From NCBI GenBank assembly GCA_017548565.1, contig JAFYZU010000015.1:1-61728 (forward strand): a stretch of 61,728 nt of DNA, written 5' to 3'. The notes under the pieces were generated by a model. It was not told the DNA's origin, did not search any database, and saw nothing but the letters and a program-made list of their open reading frames with translations. A program made the translations under genes and the position numbers. The first letter of the stretch is position 1. Every line of letters begins with the position of its first letter. The stretch is from Treponema sp. (GTDB taxonomy: Bacteria > Spirochaetota > Spirochaetia > Treponematales > Treponemataceae). Below, piece after piece: positions 26,717-35,492 of the stretch.

Positions 26717-27550
26717 TTATTTTCCAAGTACGAACAATTTTGAAGCGGCAAAACTTAATGTTGCACCGGCTTCTTTACTTATTTCAGCAATTTTAGCTGT
26801 TACAGTTTTTTTGTCGTCCTTTACGAACATCTGATCTTCAAAACAGATTTCTGCAAGGTGCTTGTTGATTTTACCCTGTAAAATTCCTTCCTTAACATTT
26901 TCTGGTTTTGAAGCCATTTTTTCATCCTGATCCATCTGAGACTTGAAGATTTCCTTCTGTTCAGCAATGTAGCTTTCAGGAACATCTTTTTTTGATGTAT
27001 ATGCAGGTGTAAAGGCTGCGATATGAAGACAACAATCGTAAGCGAAAGTCTTAACAACATCTGCTGTAGATCCGTTGATAACAACAACAGCACCTGTTTT
27101 ATTATCAGAATGGATGTAGTAAGAAGCAGTTGCTCCGTCAGGAATGTCAATTACTTCAACTTTTGCAACGTTCATGTTTTCACGGATAGATACCTTAAGA
27201 TCTTCAAGAAGCTTATTGTGTTCATCTTCAACCTTTGTGTATCCTTTAGCGATTGTTACATCAAGCATTTTTTCACCAAGTGCAATAAAGTCCTTGTTGT
27301 TTGCTACGAAGTCTGTTTCACAAGTCATTTCAACAACATAAACCTTTTTGCCTTCAATACGCATGAAAAGTCTGCCTTCAGCAGTTGCTCTGTCTGCACG
27401 TTTTGCAGCAGCGGCCAAACCTTTTTCTTTAAGGTATTTTGCAGCTTCGTCAATGTTTCCGTTGCATTCAGTCAATGCTTTTTTACATTCAAGCATGCCT
27501 GCACCAGTCATTTCACGAAGGTTTTTAATATCTGTAGCTGTAAATGCCAT
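26717..27550 (-). CDS. tsf: Elongation factor Ts
   Basis: Nucleotide exchange factor for EF-Tu. The N-terminal UBA-like domain is clear (IKNLREMTGAGMLECKKAL, NIDEAAKYLKEKGL), as is the core MTCETDFVANNKDF. 277 aa is normal. AAGGA precedes ATG 27550, 5 nt after the rpsB stop: the classic rpsB-tsf pair. A structured region follows immediately. Confidence 0.97.
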   Translation of the reverse strand: MAFTATDIKNLREMTGAGMLECKKALTECNGNIDEAAKYLKEKGLAAAAKRADRATAEGRLFMRIEGKKVYVVEMTCETDFVANNKDFIALGEKMLDVTIAKGYTKVEDEHNKLLEDLKVSIRENMNVAKVEVIDIPDGATASYYIHSDNKTGAVVVINGSTADVVKTFAYDCCLHIAAFTPAYTSKKDVPESYIAEQKEIFKSQMDQDEKMASKPENVKEGILQGKINKHLAEICFEDQMFVKDDKKTVTAKIAEISKEAGATLSFAASKLFVLGK

Positions 27551-27555
27551 AATTA

Positions 27556-28422
27556 TTAGTCCTTATAAATTTTGTCTTCATCAACGAGGCTGTCGTTTTC
27601 GTCAGCTTCTCTGTCTTCTTCTTTGATTTCTGTAGGCTGATAGTTAGAATAGTCAACGATTTCTTCGTCTTCATCTTTCTTAGCTGCATCAGTCATGATT
27701 TCTTCTTCATCATTAAGATTTTCAAGAATCTTGAGACCTGCTTCATTATCAGAATCAATTACTGCATTTGCAATGATTGATGTGAACAATGAAATTGCAC
27801 GGATAGCGTCATCATTTCCAGGAATAGGGAAGTCAATTCCTTCAGGATTACAGTTTGTATCAACAACTGCAATGATAGGAATACCCATTCTTCGTGCTTC
27901 TGCTACGGCAATCTGTTCCTTGTGAGTATCGATGATAAAGATACATCCTGGAAGCTCTTTCATCTCTTTAATACCGCCAAGGTTTTTTTCGAGCTTTGCC
28001 TTTTCCTTCTGCAGAGCAGAAACTTCTTTTTTTGTGAGGTTTTCAAAAGTGCCGTCAATTTCCATTTTTTCGATTTTCTTGAGGCGCTGAAGAGATTTTT
28101 TGATTGTAGAGAAGTTTGTAAGCATACCACCAAGCCAGCGGTTGTTTACATAGAACATGCCGCAGCGTTCTGCTTCTTTCTGAACTGCCTGCTGAGCCTG
28201 TTTTTTAGTACCTACGAAAAGTACTGATTTTCCGGCTGATGTTACTTTACGTACTTCATCATAACCGTCTTTAATTGCAGCAATTGTTTTCTGCAAATCG
28301 ATAATGTGGATTCCATTGCGTTCTGCGAAGATATACTTCTTCATGCGTGGATCCCAGCGTTTTACCTGATGTCCGAAGTGAACTCCAGATTCCAACAGGT
28401 TTTTCATTGTTACTACTGCCAT
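27556..28422 (-). CDS. rpsB: 30S ribosomal protein S2
   Basis: Binds the 30S head-body junction. Typical start ([28 protein letters not shown]), [19 protein letters not shown] and [20 protein letters not shown]. It carries a ~55-residue very acidic C-terminal tail (from about 235, rich in Glu and Asp), beyond the conserved core. AAGGAG precedes ATG 28422. The leader contains three successive hairpins, a plausible site for autogenous control. Confidence 0.97.
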   Translation of the reverse strand: MAVVTMKNLLESGVHFGHQVKRWDPRMKKYIFAERNGIHIIDLQKTIAAIKDGYDEVRKVTSAGKSVLFVGTKKQAQQAVQKEAERCGMFYVNNRWLGGMLTNFSTIKKSLQRLKKIEKMEIDGTFENLTKKEVSALQKEKAKLEKNLGGIKEMKELPGCIFIIDTHKEQIAVAEARRMGIPIIAVVDTNCNPEGIDFPIPGNDDAIRAISLFTSIIANAVIDSDNEAGLKILENLNDEEEIMTDAAKKDEDEEIVDYSNYQPTEIKEEDREADENDSLVDEDKIYKD

Positions 28423-28458
28423 GAGTAACGCTCCTTCACGGGAAAAACTGGTGTTATT

Positions 28459-28529
28459 GTTGTATTTGATACAACCTTTATTGCCGTACCTGATACGGTA
28501 ACCCTGATTCCCGGTTCAAGACCGGGAAT
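28459..28529 (-). promoter_or_regulatory. Structured rpsB leader with three hairpins
   Basis: In minus-strand order: ATTCCCGGT/ACCGGGAAT (28507-28529, 5-nt loop); TTACCGTA with TACGGCAA (28481-28501, 7 of 8 pairs); and GTTGTAT/ATACAAC (28459-28475, 3-nt loop). They fill the 5' leader before the Shine-Dalgarno and have no long U-tract. The first belongs to the dispersed palindrome family; the other two share flanking GGTT and CAAT. Confidence 0.55.
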
Positions 28530-28610
28530 GACAATTTTATAGTATTTCCCATCCAAACTCTATTTCTCGTATCACATAAGTGACCGGAAGATTCGACTCT
28601 ACGAGCCGAT

Positions 28611-29201
28611 TTATTCAAGGACAGAATATCCCTGTTCCTTTAATATATCGAAAAGTTCATAAATAGGCAACCCGATAACGCCACTATATGAACCATCAAT
28701 TTTTGTTATGAATAAAGATGCAGACCCCTGAATTCTGTAACCGCCTGCAGCTCCATGCCAGTCTCCCGTATCTACATACCATTGGATTTCTTCATCGGTC
28801 ATCGGTGCAAAGGTTACTTTTGTTTTACAGATTCTTGAAGTAGAAGTGTGCTTTTTTCCATTATAAAGAACAATCGCAGTAATTACATTATGAGTTTTTC
28901 CCTGGAATGTCTTTAAAAAATTAAATGCTTCTTCCTGATTTTGCGGCTTACCGAATATTTTAGAACCATATGTAATGATCGTATCTGCTCCTAAAACCCA
29001 TGGAATTTCCTGTCCTGCAGGAAGGCTTCGTATAACTGAAGTTACTTTTTCTTTAGCAAGCATTTCGGGAATAGATTCATTGCCTGAAGATGATGTGACT
29101 GATTCATCTATGTTCGGCATGATAACCCTGAAAGGTATTTTCAGCATTTTCAGAATATCCTGCCGTCTTGGAGATGATGATGCTAGAATTATAGGATCCA
29201 T
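28611..29201 (-). CDS. maf: Maf-like nucleoside triphosphate pyrophosphatase
   Basis: House-cleaning pyrophosphatase of the Maf/YhdE family (dTTP/UTP or modified nucleotides). Seen: LASSSPRRQDILKML at the N-terminus, GADTIITYGSKIFGKP, VITAIVL, and WYVDTGDWHGAAGGYRIQG then SGVIGLPIYEL. 196 aa is typical. The start is fixed by the SSSPRR motif. Only AAGG about 13 nt upstream is seen, overlapping the stop of the HEAT-repeat gene, so translation probably depends on that gene. Confidence 0.95.
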   Translation of the reverse strand: MDPIILASSSPRRQDILKMLKIPFRVIMPNIDESVTSSSGNESIPEMLAKEKVTSVIRSLPAGQEIPWVLGADTIITYGSKIFGKPQNQEEAFNFLKTFQGKTHNVITAIVLYNGKKHTSTSRICKTKVTFAPMTDEEIQWYVDTGDWHGAAGGYRIQGSASLFITKIDGSYSGVIGLPIYELFDILKEQGYSVLE

Positions 29202-29216
29202 TGTATTTACAGTACC

Positions 29217-29924
29217 TTATTTTGCGTTTTTATTTGAACCGCTGCTTGAAATGTTTCTGAGAACCTTCAGAGCTTTCTGTCTTACGACTGTTACATAGCG
29301 GTAATTTGCGGAAATACCTGTAATTGAATCTACCATCAGTCGTTTATTTTCAGTAGATGGTGCAAGTTTTTCATAAGCATCAAGAACTTCCATTGCAAGA
29401 GAGCTTGTAGGATTCAGATACTGGTTTCTTTTATTTGCAAAAGCAATTGCAGCAACCGTTTCGTCATTTTCATTGATTCCGATTTCACCAAGAGATTTTA
29501 CTGCGGCTGCAACAACCATCGGTTCATTATCGGCAATTGCAATTGAAATCAAGGTATTAACGGAATGTTCTGTCTTAACCTTTGCCATCAAAAGACATGC
29601 CTGTCTTCTTACTTCAGGGAAATTGTTTACAAGTCTTCCGTTAGCACGTGCCGGGTTTATAAGTCCTTCTCCTGCAAGCTGATCAAGGGCCTGAATTATT
29701 GTTTCAGAATTGTTTCCGTTATCCAGTGCATCCTGTAAATATTGAAGGGCAACAAGTTTGCTATCAAGATCATCTGCATTTGCAAGCCCCATGATGATAT
29801 CGCCGTCTACATCGTTTAAATATTCATTTTCAACAGATGTTTCTTTTTCTTTTTTTTGAGCGGACACTGAAGAACACAGGCAGATTACAGCAGTAACAAA
29901 AAGAATTTTCTTAATAAGTTTCAT
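29217..29924 (-). CDS. Secreted HEAT-repeat protein
   Basis: 235-aa exported protein: signal peptide (MKLIKKILFVTAVICLCSSVSA), a charged linker, then about four HEAT-like helical repeats, e.g. VRRQACLLMAKVKTEHSVNT and MVVAAAVKSLGEIGINEND. HEAT arrays act as protein-binding solenoids; no enzyme motif. Strong CCGGAGG precedes ATG 29924. The maf gene follows after 15 nt, suggesting cotranscription. Specific function unknown. Confidence 0.82.
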   Translation of the reverse strand: MKLIKKILFVTAVICLCSSVSAQKKEKETSVENEYLNDVDGDIIMGLANADDLDSKLVALQYLQDALDNGNNSETIIQALDQLAGEGLINPARANGRLVNNFPEVRRQACLLMAKVKTEHSVNTLISIAIADNEPMVVAAAVKSLGEIGINENDETVAAIAFANKRNQYLNPTSSLAMEVLDAYEKLAPSTENKRLMVDSITGISANYRYVTVVRQKALKVLRNISSSGSNKNAK

Positions 29925-30023
29925 TTTTATCCTCCGGAAAACTATAAATTTCCTTATAAAAATTATAAGTTATAGAACTTAAAAAATCAACGTTTAAATT
30001 ATCGGTAGAATGACTAAAAAAAA

Positions 30024-30677
30024 TCATTCCAATTCAGGAAGATGTACAAGCCATTTTCCGTCAACCTTTGTAAAATAATAGTAAACGACGATTGAACCGT
30101 CCTGTTTTACATGAACAGCCTTTATACTGTCCTTTGAAATATAACGGATTTCATCTACCTGACTTCTCTGTCTTGATGGAATGAATACATAGTTGAAATA
30201 ATCACTCAAGGATTTAAGCTGAAGTCTTTTGTTCGGCAGTTTATTCTGTGCTTTTCTTAAATTTGACGGATTTGAATAATACTTGATGGACTGAGGATCT
30301 ATGAATTTAAGCCAGTTGTTGTAATCCTTCGTTTCCATTATGTTTGAAAGATCTGAAATGTCAGTTAATACTGCAGTCTTATCTTTGCTGAAATCTTCCC
30401 TTGTGACATCATTTTTATTATCAAGATTTATGATTGAACGCTGGTATTCTTCTTCAAGAGGATCTATCTGGATTTCCACTTCCTGTTGTCCGGTAACCGG
30501 TACCGGTTCTTCCTGTCCTTTCAGATTTGCCTGCTGCTGATTTTCGTTTACAGGATTTGTAACAGTTGCGGGTTTTTTCTGAAAAATTGATGTAATGAAA
30601 GCAAACTTGTCAAGATTGCAGCCCGTACAGAAAAGAGAAAAAAATGTGATGAATAATATACTTTTATTAAATTTCAT
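30024..30677 (-). CDS. Lipoprotein of unknown function
   Basis: 217 aa. Signal peptide with lipobox CTGC (Cys20). A Gln/Pro/Glu-rich linker (residues ~35-75) precedes a globular C-terminal domain (~90-217) with [20 protein letters not shown] and a beta-rich end ([20 protein letters not shown]), reminiscent of NTF2-like folds; that is a guess. No Shine-Dalgarno: the -10 box TATATT lies 8 nt from the ATG, so the mRNA may be leaderless or have a 1-nt leader. Divergent from coaD. Confidence 0.78.
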   Translation of the reverse strand: MKFNKSILFITFFSLFCTGCNLDKFAFITSIFQKKPATVTNPVNENQQQANLKGQEEPVPVTGQQEVEIQIDPLEEEYQRSIINLDNKNDVTREDFSKDKTAVLTDISDLSNIMETKDYNNWLKFIDPQSIKYYSNPSNLRKAQNKLPNKRLQLKSLSDYFNYVFIPSRQRSQVDEIRYISKDSIKAVHVKQDGSIVVYYYFTKVDGKWLVHLPELE

Positions 30678-30685
30678 CTGTTATT

Positions 30686-30727
30686 AATATAACATTTATT
30701 GTATTAATCCGTCAAATAAGATATTCT
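30686..30727. promoter_or_regulatory. Overlapping divergent promoters, both near-leaderless
   Basis: Minus strand: TTGACG (30710-30715), 18-bp spacer, TATATT (30686-30691), 8 nt before the lipoprotein ATG. Plus strand: TTGTAT (30699-30704), 17-bp spacer, TATTCT (30722-30727), 6 nt before the coaD ATG. The two promoters interlock within 42 bp, so polymerase binding should be mutually exclusive. Confidence 0.6.
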
Positions 30728-30733
30728 ATTTAT

Positions 30734-31213
30734 ATGGTAAAAGCAGTATTCGCGGGTTCATTTGATCCGCCGACAAACGGACATCTTGACATTATAAAAA
30801 GGGCATGCAAGCTTTTTGATAATATTGATGTCGTAATTTCAGTTAATCCTGAAAAAAAATATCTTTTTTCTGATGAAGAACGTTATAATCTCTTGCAGGA
30901 GCTTCTTAAGGATTATAAAAATGTAAACGTTCATATCTGGAAGGGGCTTATTGTAAATTATGCCAAGGAAAATAATGCAAAGGTTCTTATAAGGGGAATC
31001 CGTTCAACAAACGATTTTGCCTATGAATTTGATCTTGCGCATATGAATCAGAATCTTAATCCGGAAATTGAAACACTTTTTCTTCCGACAAAAGAAAAAT
31101 ATGCAATAGTAAAATCAAGCTCAATAAAAGAACTTGCAATGTTCGGAGGCGATATAAGCAGAATGGTACCTCCTGTTGTTGAACGTGCCCTTAAAGATAA
31201 ATATTTGACCTGA
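30734..31213 (+). CDS. coaD: Phosphopantetheine adenylyltransferase
   Basis: Fourth step of CoA synthesis: 4'-phosphopantetheine + ATP to dephospho-CoA. Nucleotidyltransferase motif [11 protein letters not shown] at the N-terminus, [19 protein letters not shown] and [19 protein letters not shown]; 159 aa is the usual size. ATG 30734 is fixed by the motif at residue 7 but lacks a Shine-Dalgarno and lies 6 nt after a -10 box. Upstream of rpmF and acpP, which have their own promoter. Confidence 0.97.
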   Translation: MVKAVFAGSFDPPTNGHLDIIKRACKLFDNIDVVISVNPEKKYLFSDEERYNLLQELLKDYKNVNVHIWKGLIVNYAKENNAKVLIRGIRSTNDFAYEFDLAHMNQNLNPEIETLFLPTKEKYAIVKSSSIKELAMFGGDISRMVPPVVERALKDKYLT

Positions 31214-31228
31214 TATCAGTTTCATTTA

Positions 31229-31257
31229 TTGACATAAAGACTTATTTTTTGTATATT
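31229..31257 (+). promoter_or_regulatory. Strong sigma70-type promoter for rpmF-acpP
   Basis: TTGACA (31229-31234), 17-bp spacer, TATATT (31252-31257). Predicted start near 31264 gives a ~34-nt leader containing GTGAGG before ATG 31298. Confidence 0.8.
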
Positions 31258-31297
31258 ATTTGAGTTATATAAGTAAATTTTTAGTGAGGTTATATAA

Positions 31298-31486
31298 ATG
31301 GCAGTACCTAGATCAAAAACATCAAAAGCCGTTACAAAAAGACGTCAAACTATAAACATGAAACTTAAAGCACCTCAGCTTGTTGAATGTAATAACTGTG
31401 GTAACCTTGTACAGTCTCATCATGTTTGTCCTAAATGTGGTTTCTACCGCGGACGTCAGGTAATTACACCTGAAGTTAATGGTTAA
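31298..31486 (+). CDS. rpmF: 50S ribosomal protein L32
   Basis: 62-aa zinc-ribbon ribosomal protein: AVPRSKTSKAVTKRRQT N-terminus and two CxxC pairs (CNNC, CPKC), so this is the zinc-binding form. GTGAGG precedes the ATG. It is followed after 26 nt by acpP, the common link between ribosome and fatty-acid genes, although plsX and fab genes are absent here. Confidence 0.97.
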   Translation: MAVPRSKTSKAVTKRRQTINMKLKAPQLVECNNCGNLVQSHHVCPKCGFYRGRQVITPEVNG

Positions 31487-31512
31487 TAATATTCATTCTA
31501 TAGGAGATTAAA

Positions 31513-31752
31513 ATGGACGAATTGTTTGAAAAAATGCAGAAATTAATTGTTGAAAAGCTTGACATTGATCCTGCAAAGGTAACAATGGATGCATCTTTCA
31601 GAAACGATCTTGGTGCAGACAGTCTTGATACTTATGAATTAGTTTACGCTATTGAAGAAGAATTGAGTGTAAACATCCCTGATGAAAAAGCAAATGAATT
31701 TGAAACAGTTCGTGATGCTTACGAATTCATTAAATCTGAATTAGGAAAATAA
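31513..31752 (+). CDS. acpP: Acyl carrier protein
   Basis: 79-aa acidic carrier of growing fatty acids. The phosphopantetheine site GADSLDTYEL contains the modified Ser. AGGAG precedes the ATG. The prosthetic group comes from CoA, made by coaD two genes upstream. A strong terminator follows 27 nt after the stop. Confidence 0.97.
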   Translation: MDELFEKMQKLIVEKLDIDPAKVTMDASFRNDLGADSLDTYELVYAIEEELSVNIPDEKANEFETVRDAYEFIKSELGK

Positions 31753-31778
31753 TTTTTTACAGAAAAATTCTGTTTATG

Positions 31779-31810
31779 AAAAGTACAGGTTTTATAACTT
31801 GTACTTTTTT
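31779..31810 (+). terminator. Intrinsic terminator after acpP
   Basis: 13-bp stem 31779-31791/31796-31808 (one G-T pair) with a TTAT loop, running into a T9 tract (31805-31813). A smaller hairpin CAGAA/TTCTG lies just upstream. It separates rpmF-acpP from rnc. Confidence 0.85.
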
Positions 31811-31835
31811 TTTACCATATTAATTTTGTTGTAAA

Positions 31836-32537
31836 ATGACTGAAATATCCAGAGAAAGAAAGAATCTTCTTTTAAAATTCTGCAGAAATATAAAAATAAG
31901 TTTTAAAAATCTCAGTTTATTGAATAAAGCCTTTTGTCACCGTTCAATTACAAATGAAAACAAAGGTATTGCAAATAACGAAAGACTTGAATTCCTGGGA
32001 GATTCAGTTCTGGGAATGGTAACTGCATCTTTTTTATATAATCATCTGGAGAATAAAGAAGGGGATCTTGCAAAAATCAAATCGGCTGTTGTTTCTGAAA
32101 AAGCACTTGCACCTGTTGCCAGAAAATTCAATGTACCTGAGCTTTTGATAATAAGTCATGGAGAAGAAATCAGCGGAGGACGTGATAAAAATGCAATTCT
32201 TGCAGACTGCATGGAAGCAATAATCGGTGCATATTATTTAGACAGCGGATACAAGGCGGCAGAAAAATTCGTGCTTGAATTCATTAAGGATGAAATTGAA
32301 AAAGTCCTTGAAAACGGAATTGGCAGCAGTGATTATAAATCGGTCCTTCAGGAAAAATATCAGAAATTAACTAAAAAACTTCCTGTATATGAGCTTGTTT
32401 CCAAATCAGGTCCTGATCATAAACAATTGTTTACCGTTCAGGTTAAGCTTGGTCAAAAAATCTATGGACCTGCAAGCGCATATTCAAAAAAAGAAGCAGA
32501 ACAGCTTGCCGCTCAAATTGCTTTAAAAGATTTATAG
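31836..32537 (+). CDS. rnc: Ribonuclease III
   Basis: Double-strand-specific endonuclease for rRNA and mRNA processing. RNase III signature NERLEFLGDSVLGM, acidic site DCMEAIIGAYYLD, and a C-terminal double-stranded RNA-binding domain (about 160-233, ending YSKKEAEQLAAQIALKDL). 233 aa is normal. No clear Shine-Dalgarno before ATG 31836; it lies 22 nt after the acpP terminator and no good -10 box in the right place was found. Confidence 0.95.
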   Translation: MTEISRERKNLLLKFCRNIKISFKNLSLLNKAFCHRSITNENKGIANNERLEFLGDSVLGMVTASFLYNHLENKEGDLAKIKSAVVSEKALAPVARKFNVPELLIISHGEEISGGRDKNAILADCMEAIIGAYYLDSGYKAAEKFVLEFIKDEIEKVLENGIGSSDYKSVLQEKYQKLTKKLPVYELVSKSGPDHKQLFTVQVKLGQKIYGPASAYSKKEAEQLAAQIALKDL

Positions 32538-32557
32538 AAAAAAATCATAACATTTGA

Positions 32558-32563
32558 TATAAT
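32558..32563 (+). promoter_or_regulatory. Extended -10 promoter, leaderless start
   Basis: TGA-TATAAT (32555-32563) with no convincing -35 box, as extended -10 promoters allow. ATG 32571 is 7 nt downstream and has no Shine-Dalgarno, so transcription should begin at or next to the start codon. Confidence 0.62.
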
Positions 32564-32570
32564 ATTCTCT

Positions 32571-35474
32571 ATGAAAAACAAAATATTAAAGATTAATCTT
32601 TTGATTATTTTTATCGTAACGGTAGTTTTTGCCGTTACCTGTGGACTTAACTGGTTTGAAAAACTTGACTTGAGTTTTTACAATGGATTACTGCATCTGA
32701 AAAAGAATCCTGTACTTTCAGATAAAGTAATGATGGTTACGATCGATGAAGACGATATAAATGAAATCGGAGACTGGCCTTGGACGAGAGATATTTTAGG
32801 TAATGCGCTTTTAAGGATGAAGCAGCTCGGTGCAAAGAATGCAGTATTCGATATTGAGTATATTTCACCGTCACTTAAGGGCGTTGCGTCAAATGCAGAA
32901 ACTAAAATCAACAACAGGATTTACGAAACGGAAAATGTAATCAAGGAACTTCTGGAAAGCATCCCATCTGTTTTAAATCAGGGTTATACAGTTAATGATA
33001 TTCCGAAATTTTACAATGATTATGTATTTCCTGAATATTCAAGTCTTTATGATTTTGTTAATAACAACGTTGCAGCCGATAATGATGAATATTTTTCACG
33101 CTGTGCACAGTTTTTCGGAAATACCTGGCTTACCGTTAATAACAATGAATTGAAATATGATTACATCACTCAGGATAAAGTCGATTACATAAGAAACAGA
33201 ATGCTTGTTTATTCGGTTGATGATTCAAAGCATCGTATCTTAAAGGACAATGACTACGAGTTCAATAAATCATATTTTGGTGTTGGAAAAGGATTTACAC
33301 CTGCCTTGCATACGATGATGATGCGTGCGACAGGTGCGGGTTTTACGAATTCAAATGTCGATAGTGACGGTGTAAGGCGTAGAATGGAGCTTTTATATGA
33401 ATATGACAACAAATATCTTCCGCAGCTTGTATTCGGACCATTTTTAAGGATTGTCGATTCTACAAAGCTTACAAGAACCGCAAATGCACTGATTGTTCAC
33501 GATGCACTTCTTCCCGGACAAACAGAACGTAAGGATATAAAAATTCCGCTTGATGAACACGGATGTATGCTAATAAATTTTCAGCATGAAAAAGGAGCAT
33601 CAGGTGAAAAAGTAGACGGATTACCTTTTGTTCACGTAACTCATATCCTTCATCTTAACAGTATTGAAGAAAATCTAATTAACGATTTCAATACAATCTT
33701 AAATGAATATTCAGATATAACATATAATAATGATCTTCTTGAATATTACTATCATGCGCAGGAACTTGTTGATTTTTATTCTAAGGTGATTGAATACAAG
33801 AATTTTCTTTTGAGTAAATGTACCGGTTTTGATGTTAACAACCGCCCTTATGACGGAATTACTGCAGAAGAATATGATAACTATTTTACGATGTACAGTA
33901 ATTTTTATGATTATGTACTTCAGTTCATTCAGACAGATTATATGAAGCAGTATGAAGCTCTTTTTGATGAATTTGTCTCACAGGTTCCTGAATTTGCACA
34001 GATCAGGGCAAATCTTTCTCAGATTTTTGACAATATACAGAAGGATTATTCTGATTATGTCGACTTATATGGACAGCTTCAGAAAAAACTAGACGGTACA
34101 TGCTGTATTCTTGGTATGACAGCTGCTTCTACAACTGATATTGGTGCAGTTCCTTTCAACAAACAGTACTACAATGTCGGAATTCATACAAATGTTCTCA
34201 ATACACTTCTAACTGAAAATTTCCTGCGCCAGGAAAAATGGTTCTGGGGATTAATCGTTACCTGTATTGTATATCTTATTCTACTTCTGTTCATTAACCG
34301 TTCAAATTCACAGGTAAATATAATAAACGGATCTGTAAGTGCTTTACTTATTGCAGGCTTTATACTTCTTTTTGTAATAAGTGGAATTTATGTACCGATG
34401 GTCGGAAGCGTTATTTTATATAATATTGCACTTTTCTTAAGCGGTGCAATTTACCGTTATATCAATTCAAGCCGTGAAAAACGATTCATCACACAGATTG
34501 CATCTTCTTTTGCAAACAAAGATACCGTTGAACAGCTTAGAAAAAATCCTGAAAGCTTCAAGACAGAAGGACAGAAAAAAGTCATTACTGCTTTATTCTC
34601 TGATATTCAGAAATTCTCTACCTTCAGTGAAAAAATCAACCAGATTTACGGAGCAGAAGGTCCAAACAAGCTTATTGAACTTTTAAATGAATATCTTGGT
34701 GCCATGTCGAATGAAATCTTAAAGAATAACGGAAACATAGACAAATATGAAGGTGATGCAATCATTTCAATGTTCGGAGCACCTGATCCGATGAATCTTC
34801 ATAATCCGAATGAATGGGCATACTGCTGTCTGGATTCTGCAATCCGCATGAAAAAATGTGAAGTAGAATTCAATGAATCTCATAAATTTCTGTTTGAACC
34901 TGTTACAGTTAAAGATAAGGACGGTAATGATATTCAGGTAAAATTAAATCCTTTCCAGACACGTATCGGTATTAATACAGGAAATGCCTTTGTTGGACTC
35001 ATGGGTTCTAAAACCGATTCTTTCAGTAAATTAAATTATACGATGATTGGTGATACTGTAAACCTTGCAAGCCGACTCGAAGGTGTAAACAAAGCGTATG
35101 CTTCCTGGATAATGTGTTCAGATGATACATGGAATCTTGCAAATACCGGAGCAAACGAAGGAAAGATTACCGTAAGAAGACTTGATAAGGTAAGGGTAGT
35201 CGGCCGTTCAACTCCTGTTCAGCTTTACAATATTGTGGGCTTTACCGATGAGCTTACAGACAAGCAGAAAAAAATGCTTGAAACTTTTGATAAAGCACTC
35301 GATAAATATCTTGCAAAGGAATTTACAGCGGCAGGAAAACTGTTCGTTGAATGTTCAAAAATTCTTGGAGAAGAAGATTCAACAAGCCTGATTTTTGCCG
35401 AGAGATGTAAAAACTTTGCAGAAAAAGGCGTTCCATCAGACTGGGACGGCGTTATGAATATGACAAGCAAATAA
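32571..35474 (+). CDS. CHASE2-domain class III adenylate cyclase
   Basis: Membrane cyclase making cAMP in response to an extracytoplasmic signal. N-terminal helix (8-26), a large CHASE2 sensor (VMMVTIDEDDINEIGDWPWTRDIL start) with long inserts to about residue 545, three closely spaced membrane helices (~550-635), then a cyclase domain (~660-880). Metal Asp residues lie in LFSDIQKFST and YEGDAIISMFG. Lys in IDKYEGD and Thr in LNYTMIGDTVN fit adenine rather than guanine specificity. 967 aa. The ligand is unknown. Second of two class III cyclases in the window (see 41853). Confidence 0.93.
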   Translation: MKNKILKINLLIIFIVTVVFAVTCGLNWFEKLDLSFYNGLLHLKKNPVLSDKVMMVTIDEDDINEIGDWPWTRDILGNALLRMKQLGAKNAVFDIEYISPSLKGVASNAETKINNRIYETENVIKELLESIPSVLNQGYTVNDIPKFYNDYVFPEYSSLYDFVNNNVAADNDEYFSRCAQFFGNTWLTVNNNELKYDYITQDKVDYIRNRMLVYSVDDSKHRILKDNDYEFNKSYFGVGKGFTPALHTMMMRATGAGFTNSNVDSDGVRRRMELLYEYDNKYLPQLVFGPFLRIVDSTKLTRTANALIVHDALLPGQTERKDIKIPLDEHGCMLINFQHEKGASGEKVDGLPFVHVTHILHLNSIEENLINDFNTILNEYSDITYNNDLLEYYYHAQELVDFYSKVIEYKNFLLSKCTGFDVNNRPYDGITAEEYDNYFTMYSNFYDYVLQFIQTDYMKQYEALFDEFVSQVPEFAQIRANLSQIFDNIQKDYSDYVDLYGQLQKKLDGTCCILGMTAASTTDIGAVPFNKQYYNVGIHTNVLNTLLTENFLRQEKWFWGLIVTCIVYLILLLFINRSNSQVNIINGSVSALLIAGFILLFVISGIYVPMVGSVILYNIALFLSGAIYRYINSSREKRFITQIASSFANKDTVEQLRKNPESFKTEGQKKVITALFSDIQKFSTFSEKINQIYGAEGPNKLIELLNEYLGAMSNEILKNNGNIDKYEGDAIISMFGAPDPMNLHNPNEWAYCCLDSAIRMKKCEVEFNESHKFLFEPVTVKDKDGNDIQVKLNPFQTRIGINTGNAFVGLMGSKTDSFSKLNYTMIGDTVNLASRLEGVNKAYASWIMCSDDTWNLANTGANEGKITVRRLDKVRVVGRSTPVQLYNIVGFTDELTDKQKKMLETFDKALDKYLAKEFTAAGKLFVECSKILGEEDSTSLIFAERCKNFAEKGVPSDWDGVMNMTSK

Positions 35475-35492
35475 ATAAGGATAATATAGTAT

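Noticed and set aside
27023-27559. 178-codon plus-strand ORF opposite tsf
   Set aside because: It is the antisense of tsf, rich in Cys/Phe/Ser from reversed codons, with no ribosome site and no family signature.
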